20,423 bases of DNA from Saccoglossus kowalevskii (Eukaryota > Hemichordata > Enteropneusta > Harrimaniidae), in the NCBI RefSeq assembly GCF_000003605.2, contig NW_003147286.1, positions 11,176 through 31,598 of the forward strand, read 5' to 3'. This document shows, piece by piece, positions 18,202 through 20,423 of the stretch. Numbering within the stretch: position 1 is the first letter of the stretch; each line of letters opens with the position of its first letter. The notes beneath the pieces are model-generated. The model was not told the origin of the DNA. It was given only the letters and a program-made list of their open reading frames with translations, and searched no databases. The translations under genes and the position numbers were made by a program.

Positions 18202-18362
18202 CACCGTACCCTCGTTATAATGAACAGCTTTACATAAAATTTATAAATTGCATGTCTCAAGCTCATAACAAACCCAATGTAATATGTGCTTTGTTATAGT
18301 GAACAATTTACTATAACAAATTAATCCCACTCCAAAGACTCTGTTACAACGAGATTACGGTG
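18202..18362. mobile_element. 161-bp MITE, pogo/Tigger-like ends, TA-flanked
   Basis: The left end reads CACCGTACCCTCGTTATAA and the reverse complement of the right end reads CACCGTAATCTCGTTGTAA. TA dinucleotides flank both sides (18200-18201, 18363-18364). CCTCGTTATAACGA-type ends are typical of pogo-related Tc1/mariner derivatives. The interior has GTTATAGTGAAC-like internal copies and no coding capacity. Confidence 0.7.
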
Positions 18363-18470
18363 TAATTCGGCAAAGCAAGTCGCTTGATGTTCGACAACAA
18401 TCTCCACATCAAATACTTGCGTATTCAACAAGTCATGAGAATGTGTCCTAGAGTGTGCGCACTGTTACAA

Positions 18471-18555
18471 ACATCGAGTTACAGAAATGACCACGCCCAT
18501 ATTTATGAAACCACGCCAACTTTTGTGAAACCACGCCTAAATTGTAACTCGATGT
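18471..18555. repeat. 85-bp hairpin unit enclosing three 20-bp CCACGCC repeats
   Basis: ACATCGAGTTACA (18471-18483) and TGTAACTCGATGT (18543-18555) are exact 13-bp inverted arms. Between them CCACGCC occurs at 18491, 18511 and 18531, an exact 20-bp period, each copy but the first preceded by GAAA. Confidence 0.85.
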
Positions 18556-18574
18556 TCAATTAACAATTAACATA

Positions 18575-18900
18575 ACTTCGAGTTACAGGCAACATAGATT
18601 TTGTTTTTTGTTGAACGTCCACATTCAGTAACTTTAACTTTAAAAAGCAGTTAATCAAACTTCGAGTTACGGGCAACATATATTTTTTGTTTTGTTTAAC
18701 TTTCAAATTTTGTAACTTGAACTTTAATTAACAGTTATTCAAATTTCGAGTTAGTAACTCAAAATGTAATTAACAGTTAACTGAAGTTCAAGTTACGGAC
18801 AACATACAATTTGTTGTTGTTTAATGTCCACATTCAGTAACTCGAATTTAATTAACAGCGAGTTAACGTAACTTCGAGTTACGGCAACGTAGATTGTTGT
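18575..18900. repeat. 84-bp tandem array built on TTCGAGTTAC hairpins
   Basis: ACTTCGAGTTAC-like unit starts lie at 18575, 18659, 18743, 18785 and 18871. The spacing is 84, 84, 42 and 86 bp, and the 42-bp step is exactly a half unit. Units share GGCAACATA and GTCCACATTCAGTAACT blocks. In the last unit GTAACTCGAA (18837-18846) pairs with TTCGAGTTAC (18873-18882), and weaker versions recur in the other units. The stem word matches the hairpin at 18471-18555, so both are probably one repeat system. Confidence 0.85.
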
Positions 18901-19240
18901 TATATTATTGTTGAAACATTCTTTCATTTTTGACCACACAATATGCTTGCTTGTTTCACATATGCTAAATAGATTCGCGGCTTATAAATGTTCATTAATA
19001 TCGACGATGAAATATCGACGTTAATGTTTCTAGTTATTGTCCAGGATTCTGTTTGGAATATTAAGTCTCATAGAGCAAAGGCATATTCATTAGCACCAAT
19101 ATATCTGACAAACTTTGTCTTGCCTGCAGTTTCGCCCATCGGTTCAATATTGAATGATACTTTGGCCAGGATGTACCTATTTTTGGTCTTGTGCGTGTGG
19201 TAATGAACTGCGACATACTTGTGAAACCATGACTGACACA
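18901..19240. other. spacer before the TTPAL-like promoter, no gene seen
   Basis: Short opposing open frames here (18988-19203 plus, 19068-19370 minus) overlap each other and have no family resemblance or splice signals. Confidence 0.55.
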
Positions 19241-19258
19241 AGGTCAACGGCATATAAA
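19241..19258 (+). promoter_or_regulatory. AGGTCA half-site and TATA box of the TTPAL-like gene
   Basis: TATAAA (19253-19258) in CATATAAAGGGCGCC lies about 165 bp before the ATG, giving a plausible start site near 19285 and a 5' UTR of about 140 nt. ACAAGGTCA, ending at 19246, is close to the extended half-site bound by monomeric nuclear receptors. Control by lipid-sensing receptors is an inference only. Confidence 0.5.
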
Positions 19259-19423
19259 GGGCGCCACCTATGTTTCTCCGCAAACTATATGGTAACAATA
19301 CCCTTACTTTACTTAATGTGAGCGCATGCGCTTTACAGCTTCCTATGACACTGAACCCATTTCGTGACATCGTTACCTATTTACTCCTGATGATCAAATC
19401 GTCTCTGTACTTGTAGAGCAATA

Positions 19424-19873
19424 ATGACGGATTTACCGCGACAACCTTACGTGTGTAAACTCAGTGCCACAATGCAGGAAAAGGCAAAACGAGAGCTGAA
19501 TGAAGACCCCAGTACTAGGAACGCGAAAATTGACGAATTGAGAGCCAGATTTAAAAAGGAACGACCCGAAATCAAGCTACCCCCCGAAGACGCCTTCCTT
19601 GTACGTTTCCTCCGATGTAAGAAATTTGATGTCGATCGCGCCTTTAAGATGCTCGTGCATTATTACGAAGTTCGCCGAAAATACCCGGAGTTGTACAGCA
19701 ACTATCGACCATCGGCGTACAGGCAAATATATGAACAAGAAATAGAGGCTATGTTACCAGCTAAAGATAAAAGTGGAAGAGCAGTGATTGTTTTTTCAAT
19801 AAGTGAGTATGAGTCAAATGATCACGTGACATCGGCACATGGAGTGCGTGTGATATCTTGGGCTGTAAATCAA
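19424..19873 (+). CDS. TTPAL: alpha-tocopherol transfer protein-like, first coding exon (CRAL-TRIO family)
   Basis: The first 147-150 residues of a CRAL-TRIO lipid-transfer protein. The ATG at 19424 has A at -3. YVCKLS at residue 9 and EKAKRELNE (19-27) match the start of TTPAL. The CRAL-TRIO N-terminal helical domain follows, with PPEDAFLVRFLRCKKFDVDR (53-72) and HYYEVRRKYPELY. The lipid-binding domain begins near IYEQEIEAMLPAKDKSGRAV (102-121). Family members bind tocopherol, retinoids or phosphoinositides in the cytosol and move them between membranes; the ligand here cannot be told. The exon ends at a donor: GCT/GTAAAT after 19864 or CAA/GTGTGT after 19873, both phase 0. Reading on gives VCQF and a stop, which is intron. 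The rest of the gene lies past the window. A decayed tandem copy starts at 13753. TTPAL is preferred over TTPA from the YVC-L start, but the symbol is provisional. Confidence 0.88.
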
Positions 19874-20297
19874 GTGTGTCAGTTCTAACATTTCAATAAG
19901 ATTTCATATAATCAGAAATCATAACGCGACAGCAAACGTGAGTTCAATAAAACAGTAACGATGACTTTGATGGCAATTAGGTGAAAGGTCATACGAGGTC
20001 CGAGTCAACTCATCAGGTGTATACCCATTATTTGCTGAACTTCAAAAATCAAAACACAAAAACAACTTATTTTGAAATAAATTGCAAAACGTACTTTTGT
20101 CATTGTAGTCTGAATTTACCATGACAACGATTCGAGCTGGCTTCTCAACAGAACGTTTTAAACTAGGGGCACACGCTACTGAAAAAATATAATTACCATA
20201 ACAATGAACACAATCGATGATAAACATCTTATATCGCTTTGTACATTATTCACTACGCTAAGTACAGTGTTCTGGGTGACTGTCACTGTATGTATGC
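19874..20297 (+). other. intron of the TTPAL-like gene (partial)
   Basis: No reading frame related to CRAL-TRIO proteins is present after the donor, so this is intron 1 sequence running to the window end. Confidence 0.65.
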
Positions 20298-20423
20298 CAC
20301 ACAAACACTAATGCGCATGTGCAATAGTAAACGTACTAAGCCAATTAGTGCACATGCGCATATAGCAAGTGAACGTATCACGCCAGTCAGTGGACATGCT
20401 TAGATAGCCAGTGAACGTACCAC
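20298..20423. repeat. 42-bp tandem repeat running off the window
   Basis: Units start at about 20298 (diverged), 20341 (CCAATTAGTGCACATGCGCA) and 20383 (CCAGTCAGTGGACATGCTTA). Each ends GTGAACGTA-like. The period is 42-43 bp, and the array continues past the end of the window. Confidence 0.8.

Noticed and set aside
18471-18900. CRISPR array
   Set aside because: Although repeats are regularly spaced, the whole unit is repeated rather than unique spacers between repeats, and the context is an animal genome.

Overview
The window is nuclear DNA from an invertebrate animal, most likely a marine deuterostome or lophotrochozoan. The reasons are GT/AG-bounded exons, a TACTAAC branch point, a heparan-sulfate 3-O-sulfotransferase-like gene, an alpha-tocopherol-transfer-protein-like (CRAL-TRIO) gene, and many degenerate eukaryotic transposons in AT-rich spacers. 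I cannot name the species. There is no operon structure and no bacterial or phage feature.

Layout. 1-1300 is non-coding. It holds a short remnant of a DIRS-type reverse transcriptase (764-829) and an LTR-like block with an 11-bp degenerate repeat. 2332-2482 and 3303-4215 (+) are the last two coding exons of a single-pass membrane protein. The first encodes the membrane helix. The second encodes a roughly 300-residue acidic, Ser-rich cytoplasmic tail with two PPPTY (WW-domain ligand) motifs. The two exons join in phase across an 820-bp intron. 4216-8886 is mainly spacer with small tandem duplications and one weak minus-strand exon candidate. 8887-10041 (-) is an uninterrupted sulfotransferase gene whose fold-defining motifs are recognisable but whose cofactor and catalytic residues are partly replaced. 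10042-13684 is spacer with two related MITEs and a perfect CRE palindrome.

13753-16764 (+) is a dead copy of the first exon of the TTPAL-like gene that starts at 19424. It has a nonsense codon and a 1-bp deletion, and a 2.7-kb DNA transposon is inserted in it. That transposon has 11-bp perfect terminal inverted repeats and a 5-bp target-site duplication, and carries LINE and possible SINE debris inside. 16765-19200 holds a (GTCT)n microsatellite, a TA-flanked MITE and an array of short hairpin-forming tandem repeats. The intact TTPAL-like first exon, with a TATA box and a nuclear-receptor half-site upstream, occupies 19424 to about 19873. Its remaining exons lie beyond the window, which ends inside a 42-bp tandem repeat.

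The genes do not form a pathway. The most informative points are the diverged sulfotransferase active site, the dated order of events at the TTPAL pseudogene (duplication, decay, transposon insertion), the in-phase reconstruction of the PPxY membrane-protein tail, and the hairpin repeat array at 18.5-18.9 kb. I did not find a convincing new multi-gene system.
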